Assembly: GCA_963681505.1 (NCBI GenBank)
Contig: OY811983.1
Coordinates: 5,200,122-5,264,121 of the forward strand
DNA from: Eunapius fragilis
Lineage: Eukaryota > Porifera > Demospongiae > Spongillida > Spongillidae
Reading direction: 5' to 3'
Length of the DNA stretch: 64,000 nucleotides
Part shown: piece by piece, positions 12,452 through 25,135 of the stretch
Position numbering within the stretch: the stretch's first letter is position 1
Layout of the letters: every line of letters starts with the position of its first letter
Notes under the pieces: model-generated
Databases searched by the model: none
Told to the model about the DNA's origin: nothing
Seen by the model: the letters and a program-made list of their open reading frames with translations, nothing else
Position numbers and translations under genes: made by a program

Positions 12452-13537
12452 AAAACATTTCAAGTGTTGTAGGCGGCAATAGAAAGGTTAGTTTACAAAC
12501 ATGCACCGATTCTTTGGGCAACTGTAGCTATTAATATCAGAACGGAAAGAGGCGCCTACATTTGATGGTGGAGGGGAGATACCGCGCGAAAGTGCGCCAC
12601 TCATACTTGAACTACGGTGTATGAATAGTTTCGTTATAACATTGCTCTCATCGACCTAAACAATCCAATCCTCCATTGATAACTTTTACACAGCAAATTA
12701 ACCTTTGGATAGGGAACGCAGAAGGAAACACTGAGTTCTCAATGATTTTCGGCTGTTGAAAGCAATATTGCATGTAATATTAAAACGAATCACTTTTCAA
12801 AAGAATGGTTGAATTTAAGCAGCCACTGAAATCACCATTCAATGCATGGGCCGGTTAACGACAACAGCTGTGTCTTAATTGTGATTAATTATACAAAAAT
12901 AAGGCAGCTTGAGAAATGAAATACTAAAAATGGTGTTCGTTGCATAAAAGCCGCGGTTTCAAAAATCTCCTAGCTCAATACTAATAGGATTTGAAAATTT
13001 ACGGTCTGCCGTGCAATGCTGCATGCATAAAGTGTATCAGCGCTGAATTGAAATGCTTCTTATAAAAGCAAATGAAGTGTGCTCTCTGTCTTCTGATTGC
13101 GAAGAGTGTATATCATACCATGCATGTATGCGCGATGCGACAACAGGTTAATATTTATGAACCATGCAAGACAAACACACCCTATAAGAGCCTTTCTTTT
13201 CCACTATTCAGTATTAGACCTCTTTAAACTTTCTTCTAAATAAAGTATCTACTACACATTGTAATAAAAATGCCTTTATTTCGTAATGCAAGCATACAGT
13301 CGTACATGTCGAGCAAGATACGTCATTGCGTAGCCACATTCGTCACGAGCCTTCCGTTCTTAAATTAAAACATGTTTTTTTGTTAGCTATTCATTAAAAA
13401 ATTCTTTTTTACAGGCAATCAACTCATGTTTACAAGCTAATTCTTCCTATCAGGTCGCGTATATAAAGCGACGAAATCTCTATATTGTGGTCAAAAGTTA
13501 ACTAAATACCGGTCGCATCAATTGAAACGACGAGATA

Positions 13538-13825
13538 ATGGCTTCGACTATAAACTTGTGTGTGCTATGCTTTACCTTGTTTTATTTGGTTGGAAACGTT
13601 GCTAATGGTACGAATGTTTAGCAGCAACCTGTAATACCTAAATGAATTAATTTAACATTATTTAGCCACGCACCATCTCAACAACTCCTGGTGACCATCT
13701 ACAACTTCTCTTGTCCCAACGTTTGCTCTTACTGGGTATTCTACATATTGGACTATCCAGTACCTTTGAGTGAATGCAGATATGCACTCCCCTGTAAGGT
13801 TGACACTGTGAGCATCAGTGATCTA
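13538..13825 (+). pseudogene. Truncated family gene copy
   Basis: Exon 1 (13538-13607) encodes MASTINLCVLCFTL, a 70-nt signal-peptide exon with a GTACG donor. Exon 2 starts at 13666 but has an 8-bp deletion where other copies encode GEASS, which breaks the frame. Homology stops at 13825, after the codons for SISDL, where unrelated sequence begins. Exon 3 is absent. TATA box at 13460-13467. The same broken form is at 27696-27988, so it was already a pseudogene before the unit duplicated. Confidence 0.8.
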
Positions 13826-15366
13826 CATTTTTTAAAAGGCTCGAGGGGTGTTAGGTTTGAGGGGTGTTACAGCCCAGGGGGTGTTTTGGTAACACACAAG
13901 AGTGTTCAGCTTACATCTATGGGTGTTGGCCAAGTATGCTAGGGTGTTAACACCCCACCCCACCAATAATGGGGTGTTACGACATTATAAAGGTGTGCTG
14001 CCATAACACTGATTTACCGCATTACATCCCAGTGAATGGGGTCCCCAGCCTTACTTTTTGTCGGATTGAGTGCTTGGTTTGCGAGATGACATGGCCGCCG
14101 ATTAAATATGTACGCAAATCACTTACCAGTACTAAACGTCTAACATAGGCTTGCCTTGGCCCGAGCGATCGTCGGTGTGGATTTATAGACTATCGTGCAG
14201 CTAGTACGTTTGTATACACGTTAACGTCGCTTTTTCAACGTGCAATTATGGTATGTTTATGAAGTCTTGCCTGCAGTGGTCATGTATGTGCCGCGGTGTT
14301 TATACGAAGGTAAACGGTCCTCAGGTATGCATGTGTATACCGTAGCTTAATATGCAAGCAGCATGCAAGCTTGTTTATGATCTTGCATGCCGCTTATGTG
14401 TTGAGAGAGAGAGAGAGCGAAGGTTAAGTAGCACGGCTTGTGCAGCAACGTGTATTAAAATCCATCCGGGCTCTATTTAGACCTCACCCCAGTAAAATGA
14501 CATATCTATTGTCAGACACAAGTATTTTTATGGGTATGCGTATGTTATCACAGGAAACAGGGTATGTAGGTAGAACTCAAATTATTTTACCTGTTGTAGT
14601 GTATGCTATAAAAGTGTTCATGCTGTTATGCAGCTACACACGTCTATTTATCACATGCAGACCCTGAAAGCCTGAAAACAAAGACGAAGTATGATGGATG
14701 AAATCGAATGCTGCCCACCTGCTTTAAGGGTAGGCTACTAGTGACAGAGTTTGAAGACATTTTGTAGTGACTCTTGTACAGTATTGTTGTGGGGTTAAAA
14801 ATCATTGTCATGGCAATGCTGCCAAAAAGCCATGTCCATAGTGACCAGCTAATACTAGATAATTATTTGACAATTTAGATACTGCTCCATTTTGACAGTA
14901 TGGCCAGTTGATACAACACGTGTATTTTGATGTCTCACAGAACGCATCATACCACCTTTGCATAAGGTGAGTGGAAAGAAAAAGGAAACTGGCCATTTAA
15001 TAAAAATAATTTTTGCTGTACTATGTATGCAGCTGCCTTTTAGTGTCATAAAGGTTCTACTAATTTTATTATTTCTATCGTGCACCATGCATTTTCATTT
15101 TCACATGCACACAGGCACCCCTGTGAAGGATGCCATGGAGGGGTGTGACTTGGTTGTGTGGGTTTCCATGGAGATCTTATGATGGGTGTGATCTCATCAA
15201 GAGCTAGGTGAGTCAATAGTTCATTTTCATATGTACACAGGCATGAAGACTGTTCACCCTTTTACATCACCAAAGGTTGCCATGGAGGAATCATGTGACT
15301 TGGACCTGACTGGTTGCCTACATGCTTTCCCTCCCCTTCTCCTCCCTCCTCCTTCCTCCTCCCCAG
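13826..15366. other. Sequence joined to the truncated family gene; possible broken exons
   Basis: Begins with a GGGTGTTA-rich stretch (13840-13990), includes a (GA)n run at 14404-14420, and is repeated at 27989-29478. Several splice-bordered stretches translate without clear homology: near 14660 the frame reads DPESLKTKT then a Cys-containing MLPTCFKG, and near 15115 TPVKDAMEGCDL. They may be upstream exons of the semaphorin-like relic that follows, but the support is weak. Confidence 0.35.
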
Positions 15367-17178
15367 AACGACTCGGGATCAGTCTGTAGACCAAATGGTC
15401 TTCCCTTTCCTACCAACATAACATGTCAACGTTCCTCTGGTCCTCTCAGACCTAACCTCGTGGTGAATGCTAATATCCACATGAATGCACCTTCCCATGA
15501 TGGTCTAAGGCTGTTGGCATCATTATGACATCCCTTCACCCCACAGAGGGTGTGGTCTTTAGTTTACCTGGGCAGTACTATGCTGGAGAAGAGTGTGTGG
15601 AGCTTATGTATGGAACCTTCACTGACTACACAGGGTGAGTTCCCTTACCATGAACCATTAATTTAATAATGTAAATAAGTACACTGGGGGGGGGTGGGGG
15701 GGTGGTGCTGAACCCCCCTCAGCAATTTGCCTGGGGTGGGGGGGGGGGGGCGGGGGGCGGGCCTGAGCCTCCTATATTCTACATCTATGATAACATATCA
15801 ACACATCAACCACACACACACACACACACCGCACACACACACCGCACACACACCACACAGCACACACACTTTACACACACACACCTCACACCACACACAC
15901 ACATGCACACACCGCACACATCTCACATGTGCCCTGTACTTGCATCATTGGGGGGAGGGGTGGGAGAAGGAAGAGGAAGTGGGGGTGGAGCTAACAGTCA
16001 TGTTCACCTTTTGTACATGGTGTGTTACTTTTTTGTCATCAGGTATAGTCTCCAGACCTCTATCTGTGTCAAAAAGGCCAATGACAGTGATGCCCTTGTC
16101 CCCAATGGCAACAGCAACAGAGGACTCATTCTATTTCTCTAGTGTTCTTATAATGGCAGGTCATATCATGACTCCCAGAGGATCAACTTGGTACAATCAA
16201 TAGCCCAATACACCCCTGAGCTCCTGGAAGTGCTGAGTGGTGTGGTGTAAGGCCTTACCACCTGTGGTGATCACATCTCATGTGGGTGCATAATGGGTGC
16301 ACAGTGGGGGCACACTGTACAGTGGTGAGGACTGGTATAACAGGAGTATGCTCAAGGCCAGAGTTAATGGTGGTGGAATGTGTTTTTTTTTGGAGGGGGG
16401 GGGGGGGAACTCTGAGTGTGGCCAATAAGGTAGCACCAACGCTCATGGCATGCATCCAGCTACACTAAATATTCGTTCAGTCTACTTAAATAGTCCAAGT
16501 GTTGTCACTCGGTTACTGTTTAACATTTACAAACATATAAGCAATAGCTATGTGAATGTAATTTTGCCCGGTAATGTTGGGGGGGGGGGGGGGGGGGGGA
16601 GGAGAAGATAATACGCACTGCTGTGTTGGCATGTTATCAGTTAATGTACCTCTATTCTGCATATATACTTATGGCTGTGTTGGTGGTGGTGGTGACATAA
16701 CAAGATGCTTACGTTTGTGACTCACCACCACCACCACCACCACCACCACCACCCCTATCCCCAGCTGGTGAGGATGTATCAAGTGTGCGTCAAATGGAGA
16801 TAAGAAATCAAGTAAGTTCTTATCACACCCCTCAGTCATTTCAACATCACATTCCCCTACACTGTACGTTCCACTCCTCAGAGTTGAGTGAAGTACCTCT
16901 ATGTGAACACTGACAGTGGCATCTACAGACTGCCACTGGAGAGGTGTTGTCACTACCTGGACTACAGGTATGGTCAATACACAGTGTGAGTATGTGTATT
17001 CATCACTTCATGTTATGTGTGGTGTATCATGCAGTTGCTTGCAGAGCTTTGTTTTTGCATAGCGCACGTACACACACATACACACACATACTTAAATTAT
17101 CCCTTTCTTCAGTGGCTGTGTGTGCTACAGAGATCCCTACTGTGTGTGTGGAACAATGTTACCAGTCAGTGTGTGAAG
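15367..17178 (+). pseudogene. Semaphorin-like gene relic (end of sema domain and PSI)
   Basis: Exon-like pieces follow semaphorin order. 15367-15530 has NDSGSV and, in another frame, TKWSS, as in the sema motif with CKND and KWTSF. 15547-15634 reads VFSLPGQYY then LMYGTFTDYTG. 16043-16138 continues in phase as YSLQTSICVKK. 16887-16967 reads KYLYVNTDSGIYRLPLERC. 17113-17178 reads SGCVCYRDPYC then, two bases out of frame, VWNNVTSQCVKW, which is a PSI motif. The AG|T codon split across the last intron is intact. A GT-repeat expansion in the PSI exon shifts the frame, and the sequence is cut at about 17178 by the junction with unit copy 2. Semaphorins are extracellular guidance ligands. This one looks dead, and its upstream part was not resolved. 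Confidence 0.55.
15808..15912. repeat. (CA)n microsatellite
   Basis: Imperfect CACACA tract in an intron of the semaphorin-like relic. Runs of G occur nearby (15686-15705, 15736-15758, 16580-16599) and a CAC-triplet run at 16720-16752. Confidence 0.85.
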
Positions 17179-17883
17179 TGGAACTGAAAGGTTCTGCATA
17201 AATTGTCTCTGCACAGGTAGAATATATTCTGCAGCTGATACCCAAAGCATGCATTGCGCTCGTGCTGATATGGCTAAATGCATGCAGGAAATAATAGTTA
17301 GCCGCAAGTTTTATAAGGAACTGCATGGGACAATGGGACAGTGTCTTGCAAAATCACCCTTCTGTGTGGTTTTTCAAGTTCTCAAACTTTTTGATTTTCG
17401 TGAACTCCAAAGAGCTTCTATCAAATGGTCCTTACGCATCCTAAATTGGACTATCCATCATAGCTTAGTAGGCACTGAATTTATCATTAGCCATACATTT
17501 CAAAGTAAGCGTTACTTTTCTTTTGCTTGTCCTGGAAAATTTGAAAAAGTATCACAAGGGTGATTTTGCTTGACACTGTTCCAACTAATCTTTTGAAACA
17601 AGGTTACGGCGATAATTCAGCTAGCGTATACATAGTATATGTATATTTTAAAGCTGAAATGTTCTAAGATGGACGCATCAGTGTCATGCGCAGTATGACC
17701 GGATAGAGCTGAGTCGAGCACGATGCATGGTAACAAAAAATACGTACGCGGGGCAATAAAAACACATGCATGTACATGCAAGGGTTATTTTTAATGCACG
17801 CATCAATTCGCATGCGGAGCATCTCCAAAGGAAACCATGCAAGTCCTCCCTTTAATTCCGCCCGTCCTATAGCTCGACTCTCG

Positions 17884-18053
17884 TACAGCGAAAAAACGCG
17901 TCAAATCAATTATTGATTCACAATTTATTTGACAGTAAAATCAAGCGCAAATCAAACCCGCTTGATTTTACTATCAAATCATGAGTTGATTTAATAATTG
18001 ATTCAAAATCCCTTGTGAAATCAATAATTGATTTGACGCATTTTTTCGCTGTG
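17884..18053. mobile_element. Foldback MITE of the CACAG...CTGTG group (copy 2)
   Basis: Same insertion as 1597-1766; the first base is T instead of C. Flanking sequence is also shared. Confidence 0.7.
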
Positions 18054-19869
18054 TGATTTGATTATTGTCCGGATTAATCAATCAGTTGTGTGATTAGCTA
18101 GGTGCACGTGGCACCCATGATCCCACATGCACCTAGCTTAGTTGCTCGTACAGGTGCACGACCCTTTATGCGTGTTTTTGTTTGATTCTCATGCAGTGCA
18201 TGCCTATTGATTCCTTGTTGCATGCATGGGGTACAATGGGCTAGATCGGGGATACGACCGTTACGGCGTTAGTAAAGTCATACGGGGCATGCATGCGACG
18301 GGGATGACAGAGAGGCAACCTGCTTTGAGAACGTTAATTGAATGCTATCGTCGACATGAAAACTGAAGTGCATGGTTGCGCCGTATAATCTATACGATTA
18401 TTAATTGTATTCAGAGCTGATTTCAGATAAATATACTGTCTTTATTGTACCATTACACCAACTTTTTGCTACATTGGTATTAGAAAAATCTTTCCAGTGT
18501 GTAGGATTTACTGTTTGCTTTATCCGCTATGCTGATAAATACTGATACTTTTAAAAAAAGCTAGATAGCATTGGTTATATTTTTATATGCTAAGCATGTT
18601 CTATTTGGTATATGTACCTCAAGATTAATGGCCAATCTTGTTGAAATGAATAGCTTTTTAAAGCGTCAAGAAATGGCATAAAAGAAGTCTGAGCATCCCC
18701 TGTCATGGTGGTACGCGCAAGTTCTGCGAGTGTAATAACACTTTCATCTTGATTATTGTATAACATTTCTTGATCATAGATCTGTAAAAATTACAATTAA
18801 GGGTAATGTTTTGTGTTTTCGGAGTTCATTAAGAGTTCAAGGCGCCGTGCTCAGTATATTGTGCATGCTTGACGTTCAACAGACAAGAAAGAGACTCTCA
18901 AAATTGCTTGGGGCTTTGTATTTCTATCAAAGCATATTCCCCTTTTTGTGTCTTCCTTGGAATTTGAAGGTCATGCAAAAGACTGGATACGATGCCTCAG
19001 CTTTTTGATACTTTTACCTTACGTTATGTCCCTAGTGATGTCAACTCACGTGTTACCACTCTATTAACCATGCCATAGAGTAATAAGTTCTTACTAAACC
19101 CACGTTCTAACCCTTCGGCACCTTACTTACCATTCACGGCACTATATTTACCATCATCCAAGTACATTACGGATTTTAAACCTCTGGACTTCACCAGTGG
19201 GCGTAAGTAAAAACATATCGTGCTGATGCCTACCCGAAGGTAAAACTGTAAACACAAGTAAAAACGCTGCTCATATTCAAAACCCAGATATACTTACGAT
19301 GATGTATCGCAATTAGGGTGCGTAACCGATTTTCAGGGGTTTTTTTTACTCGCGATTACCTATATTCGGTCGACTATGCACTTAGTACTATTCATATTAA
19401 CCGATGTGAAGGACTTCCTATAGTCGAAATAACCGGTTCTGTTTCCTTAGTCGCGATTAGTCGATATTCGCTTCGTTCATGAGCAGAAATCGGTCAAAAA
19501 TCGATTACCTTTTTATATCCCGTCTGCTGACAATGGACTACTAACCGGTTAATTAAACGGTGATGGAAATTTAATCAACAATTAGTCTGGGTACCCGGCT
19601 GAAGGTAACCCTCAGTCGGGTCTCCAGTCTAATCAACACTGAAATACCCGGTGCATGCACATGGCAATCTAATACGTACGTTTGGTATAGATCACTTGAC
19701 ATCTCCGCTCTCTGCAGTATAGATGCATTAATCAAGCTCGCTACGTACTATTTGGCACCAGCTAAGTGTTCTATTAGTTACCTGGCTGAGACAGGTGTCA
19801 TCTTCGGGCCCAAATACTTAGGTGCACCCTTTTCCAGACGTTCATCGTGACATCCTGCTACATGTATTG

Positions 19870-21215
19870 CACAGCGAAACCGCTATCCGGAGACGGGTTG
19901 CAACGGTACTCCGTCTCTTTCGAACACGACGGGCTTCTACGTAAATGTCACGGAAACGTTTAGTGACGGTGCCCGTGTATGTGCAATGGTAATCGACGAA
20001 CGCTACAGCACGGTACCGTCCACATAGTTATTGACGTCATAGTCACATGATTATTATTATTATTATATTCTGACTGATGTAAGTGAAAATGAGCGGCAAG
20101 CGACGCTACTGTCACCACTGTGCATGGGGAAGACGTGTGTAGATCTACATGTACATGTCCTGTCCAGAATGCTTCAAAATCAGCAGATACTGGTCTCCTC
20201 GGAGGTGTGGACCTTCACGGGCGTGGCCTCATCAGGTAAATGTGTCGGTAGGCGCCATTTTTGTTGTGACGAACCCCCTTTATTCAGTCTACAGGAATAG
20301 GTTGTAACGCGGAAGTACGTGCTTTTCGTTATGTAAGTTGATATCTGATACTTACTTGTATTTCCTCTCGCTTACCCTTTCCACGAACGTACTCTGGAGT
20401 GCCATGAGGTATGTCAATGTGTCACAAGATCTCTTTTTTTTTTTTTGTAACAGATGAACGTTTGCTGGCAAGAGAGTTGTGCCTTGCGCATGCATTACGG
20501 TATACTCTTTCCAATCTGTAAGTTGTCAGTTGTATTATTATTGTTGGGCTTATGATTTTTGTTTCCTCGCTTACAGTCGAAGTTACTTTGTTTGTCTTTG
20601 AAGCGCAATGAGGTATGTGCAAAAGAATCTCTTTTTCTCACCTGCGACTTTTTGTAACAGATGAAGGTTTGATGACGAGAGAGTTGTGCGACTGTCGTAC
20701 AGGTTCACGCCCGTGTCATCAATAACCTAACCACAATTGTGATTAAGCAAGTACTTCGTGTGGTTCTCATCCTATAATCGTATCTTTCAACAGGACAGAA
20801 TCCTACCAGTACAGTTGTTTTGTACATCAATACGTACAGAGACCAAGCAAAATACTTGCGTTTCCCTTTCGTACATGCCTATGTATTTGTACAATGACTT
20901 TTTCAAAACTGCTTCAGAATCTGAGAAAGGTGCATGTGATAGTGTGGTGCTGCATGGGTAGAAGCGGCGCGGTGCCTAAAACGTACCGACGGTGCGACAC
21001 GGTAAAAAGCGAACCTCTTTAACCGTCGATTTACCGAAGTGACGGATTTTAACGTATAATGACGTGACAGAGTGACGGGGAATGAGACGTTACCGTCCAC
21101 TCTCAGTCCACAGACGGCCCGTTGAAATTGATTTCAACGGTATCCGCCTACATCAAAGAGACGGGTAAGGTCACGTGATGAGACGTTACCGTGTCCATGT
21201 AACGGTTTCGCTGTG
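19870..21215. mobile_element. 1.35-kb DNA transposon insertion with CACAGCG termini
   Basis: Starts CACAGCGAAACCG and ends CGGTTTCGCTGTG, flanked by TTG at 19867-19869 and 21216-21218. Copy 1 (7046-7048) and copy 3 have one TTG and no insertion. Subterminal repeats of the type GAGACGTTACCGT and GGTACCGT occur near both ends, as is common in CACTA-type elements. A short frame at about 20090 begins MSGKRRYCHHC and stops soon after. No transposase is recognised, so it is probably non-autonomous. Confidence 0.82.
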
Positions 21216-21695
21216 TTGATTGGCGCCTTTGTCATATGCGTGGAGCCGAGCGGCGTTCAACCACATTGTCACTGGCGGCTTATCGTGCCAATATAAAAAA
21301 TAGAAAAACCTAGGTAATCGTTGGCAAATTTAAATAAGTAGTGCATTAACCGCCCAAATCGATTTTATGTTTTTTATAAACCTGAAAAATCGATTGTGGT
21401 GCAATTAATGCACAAGTTGCTTGCTGCTCGATTAATTCATGGTTTCAGGATCAATGTTTTGGTGCTCAAAGAATAGATCTCTATCGTTTGTGAAGCGCAA
21501 TCGCCTGACAGCGCATGCAAATACCAATGATTCGCGTACAACATCATAATTAAAGAGATAAAATCTAATAGATTCATTGCTAATATGCGTGGGCGTGTGT
21601 ACATGTAGCCAGGCTATTTTTGTCGATGATGTATTGGTACATAATTCATGCACAGCCGGCAGACTGTAGAGGGGATCGAAGCACGAAACGTAGAT

Positions 21696-22425
21696 TTAGC
21701 GTACATTGAGATTCATATTAGTAATCGTGATTACTTCGGGGAGCGGCGTTGCATAGATGGGTAGTGGGGTTGCATAGATTGGTAGGGTGGTCGAACTTGA
21801 TGTGGATGTATATGCAATTTTCGATGCACTATGTCCAGGAGTGGTAGATGGGCTTAACGAAGAAGACGGAGTAACAGGTGAAGTGTTTACTGGTGAGTGC
21901 GAAGAGAATATTATTGTAAGTCACATATATCATGTAGGAAATAGACTTTCACTGATGATGCATGACTTACCTACTCGGACCATCACTCCATCAAGGTATG
22001 TCCTCATGTCTGCCACCACACACTGTGCTACCATCATCAGGTTTCCTCTGGTCACGTTGATGGAGATGGCACCATTGCTGCTACTTTTGTCCATCCTGTA
22101 TCCAAGCTCACTCCTAGCGACCTTTGCTAGATCACTGATGCTCACAGTGTCAACCTTACAGGGGAGTGTATATCTGCATCCACTCATAGGTACTGGATAG
22201 TCCAATATGTAGAATACCCAGTAGGAGCAAACGTTGGGACAAGAGAAGTTGTAGATGGATGAAGCCTCACCAGGAGTTGTGGAGACGGTGCATTGAGCAG
22301 CTATATAATGTTACATTAGCTGATTAGATTACATTATTTATTAGGCTGCTAAACGTACCTTTCGCAATTTTTCCAAACGAAAACACCATAAAGCAAAGCA
22401 TGCACAAGTTTGCACTCAATGCCAT
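21696..22425 (-). CDS. Secreted Cys-rich protein with Ser/Thr/Pro tail, intact copy
   Basis: Exons 22359-22425, 21971-22300 and 21696-21889 give 196 residues with the same phase-1 splice pattern as the 7524 copy. The signal peptide begins MALSANLCML. The core matches that copy apart from a few residues (for example DMRTYLDG). The tail contains two tandem LPIYATP repeats and ends NMNLNVR. It lies in unit copy 2 in the same position and orientation as 7524-8255 in copy 1. Function unknown; inferred to be secreted and N-glycosylated (NFS, NVT, NTS). Confidence 0.83.
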
Positions 22426-22492
22426 TCTTTTGTATTGTTTTATCTTTAATGAAAATTATGAAATTGAACATACATAAGAGAGATTTCGTCTC

Positions 22493-22500
22493 TTTATATA
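22493..22500 (-). promoter_or_regulatory. TATA box of the 21696-22425 gene
   Basis: TATATAAA on the minus strand, 67 bp from the ATG, in the shared context CGTCTCTTTATATACTAG. Confidence 0.7.
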
Positions 22501-24303
22501 CTAGACCAGACAGGAAGGGCTGTAGTTTGTAAACAAGGTTTCATTGCTGATTAAAAAAAAAAAATTATGCTATTTATACATCTGACAAATTGTTTTCACT
22601 GAATAGCGGAAGGCTATTTGATGGACGCAAAAATAGTACTACACATGTGATTGAGGTATCTTTACTAGCCACTTACTTTTAGGCTATAGCTTTACTTGAT
22701 CCTTAATTCGATGCCTTAACATAATGCATTACACCTGTACAGGCCTATAGCGGTACATGACATGCTGAGCGTTATACATGCTTTAATTGTGAAATCAAAT
22801 GAATTACTCAGGACTTCATATAATATGCGAAACGAGATAAGTTGTGAAACAATTAGGACTGCATGTGACGTGTTACACAACGTGGTCAGGAAACTGTCAA
22901 AAGATTTTTTCCTGTTCATCATATGCATGCATGCAAGTATTCTTCTGCGCATCTATACTGACATCGCAGTTAGTATAGAAGGAGCGTGTCTCCGAATCTT
23001 TTGCCCTCTCCGCTATGTGGCTCTATTGTATCATTAGCTAGCTCTATAACCTGTGTGTGCACTTGTACTACTTTTCATTACGCATGCATGTGTACGGTTG
23101 AAAGCAGCTAGTCGTTGAAATTCACATTACCAAAACACGTCATGTAGCATATATACACTTCTATGACACATTGAGATATCATATATAATCCTTAATTATA
23201 AAATAAATTGAAATTAGTAAATGAAATTGACATTATAATTTTAAGAAACCAGATTCTCAATTTTGTTTTCTAATTATGCAACTGCAGTGCCTAATATATT
23301 ACTTCCTAAACCTATACAATAAGTATTAATGGAGCACACCCTCAGGAGTTCCCTTCCACGCATGCACCACAGAGTTTAGGTTTTTCACTTCCGTTCTGAT
23401 ATTATTAACAATAGCCATTGCATGCTACCTAAAATATTGACATATGTTTGTAAACTAACCTTTCTATATTTGCCTGAAGTGAGCATCAACTTAGGTGTAT
23501 CGGAAGTTTCGCTAGAAACTTCCATCTAGGATTTGACCCCGACTATGAAATCATTAAAATCACGCAGCCCGTTTATAACGAGACACCTGACGATCAGATC
23601 GTTTAGCTAGTTGTTGTAATCGACCGAGAAGATGAAGGTGTATAATTTCGTCGTTTGTTAAAACCGTAGAAAACAAAAGAGAAAAGCCGCCCACGTACCC
23701 AGTCCCGGGATTATCCTCCTTCTTCATCTTAACCACGCATACCTCGGGATAGAAACATATTTAAAGAATGAAAAATTCACCAATAGCTTCAAAATTGGCT
23801 AGAAGAGGGCCTACTGTGATCATATAGTTGATGGTATATTTTGGTATTTGTATTGTTGCATTTGGGCCGTAATAAACGCTACTCGTATCATTATGGAAGG
23901 ATCTTGACAAGTTTAGAATTGTCAATACCTAACCACAAAACTACAGGAGTAGTAGCAAATGATTTATCAACTATACGGTCTGTGTAAGACGTATAATTAG
24001 ATATCGAAATAAATAGTAACCAACTAAAGAAAACTCTTTGCTTCAATCGTCGTCTCGAAATGCATTCACGTCAGAGAAAGAATAAAGCGAATTGACGTGC
24101 GAAATACCTCAAACTCGATTCGATGTTTCAGAATCAGCACGGGCATGATTTCAGGAGCCGTTTTGATCGAGCGACGTCAAAATTAACTTCACTCTCCGAT
24201 AGTTTGGTACCCAGATCCATGGACGTCTAGATCTACGGACTGTCTCGCTACGTGCTGGTGGGGAAGCAGCGATATAATATTCACTGTGATTTTGGATGTG
24301 AAC
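22501..24303. other. Intergenic block, copy 2
   Basis: Equivalent to 8331-10140. No conserved gene; open frames near 22716-23037 are not maintained as the same length in the other copies. Confidence 0.5.
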
Positions 24304-24572
24304 TGCAAATATTCTCTATGAGAAAGTTGGTGGTATATAGGATTTGAAGGCAATAGCAATATTGTTGTAAAAAGCAAGGAAACAAGGTCTTATCAGAAGG
24401 GAAAATGTAATAGTCCTATATTTAGCACATTTCTAGGGCATATGTTGTTTGTGTGCTAAACATAAGACTATCACATCTTCCCTAGCCTTGTGATAAGAAC
24501 TTGTTTCCTTGCTTTTTACACCAATATTGCCTTCAAATCCTATATGCCACCAACTTTCTCATAGAGAATGTT
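24304..24572. mobile_element. Long-arm foldback element (copy 2)
   Basis: Same palindromic element as 10141-10412, with a few compensating and non-compensating changes between arms. Confidence 0.68.
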
Positions 24573-24605
24573 TTTAGTTACTTGTATAAAAACAATTCCA
24601 GGTTG

Positions 24606-25135
24606 CCATTAAGTGGTGGCTTGGCCTGGACGTTTCCTATGGTTCTTGCCGCCCACTGTGCCCTGAGATTGCCCTAGACTCACTTGGCCATCACGTTATT
24701 ACGTGCAAAAGGGGTGGTGATGTGATTTCTCGCCAAAACAAACTACGTGATGCCCTTGCAAAGGCCAGTCGGCGAGCTCATCTGGGTGTCCAGGTGGAAA
24801 TGGGTAGCAATGTCACCCCCAATCACAGCCACACTCATCCTGCTGACCTTTGGTTCCAAAGTGGGTCCTGGGCAAGCCAGCAGCTTTCGACCTGTCTGTC
24901 ACATACCACAATTATTTTGGAAGCGAGTGCGACAACAGGAGCAGCTGCTCGGACCACTGAGCAAAGAAAGCACTGTTCCAGTGACGCCAAATGTAATGAA
25001 TTGGCGGCTTGGTTTGTGTACCATTAGTGGTGGAATCGTATGGAACTTGGGGAAAGTAGGCTTTAGAGTCTATCTCCCAGCTAGCTTCGTGTTTAGCCAC
25101 TTGCTGCCGTTTATTGACTTCGGTGCAAAGGGTCC
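24606..25135 (+). mobile_element. Retroelement C-terminal endonuclease-like relic, copy 2
   Basis: Same domain as at 10442-10975 (GHHVITCKRGGD, RQNKLRDAL, AAFDL), broken in the middle but still readable as TTGAAARTTEQRKH and SDAKCNELAAW in a neighbouring frame. Confidence 0.6.

Larger units (their letters stand above)
11740..13537. repeat. Conserved upstream region of plus-strand family genes, copy 1
   Basis: The same sequence precedes family genes at 25925-27695 and 48300-49869 and, inverted, at 52799-55500. It contains two foldback MITEs (11900-12069, 12281-12451), absent from one or more of the other copies, and a TATA box at 13460-13467. No gene is seen. Confidence 0.7.
1..15320. repeat. 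Segmental duplication unit, copy 1
   Basis: This stretch matches 17178-29478 and, for part of its length, 30139-36908 almost base for base. It holds two family gene relics (67-515 and 13538-13825, opposite strands) and one intact family gene (7524-8255). Unlike the other copies it contains a 3465-bp insertion at 2755-6219. Its left end continues beyond the window. Its right end near 15320 is where copy 2 departs into a Gypsy fossil instead of semaphorin-like exons. Confidence 0.85.

Noticed and set aside
15547-15634. ADAMTS disintegrin-like exon (LPGQYY...C..LMYG)
   Set aside because: The next exons read SICVKK, GIYRLPLERC and CYRDPYC, which together fit the end of a semaphorin sema domain and a PSI domain much better.
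15702-16203. 146- and 158-codon plus-strand open frames
   Set aside because: They run through a G-run and a (CA)n tract and are broken across the true exon-like pieces.
22716-23037. Possible small gene upstream of the 21696-22425 gene (also near 34241-34516)
   Set aside because: The frame is disrupted in the copy 1 equivalent near 8590-8880 and differences are not biased to silent sites.
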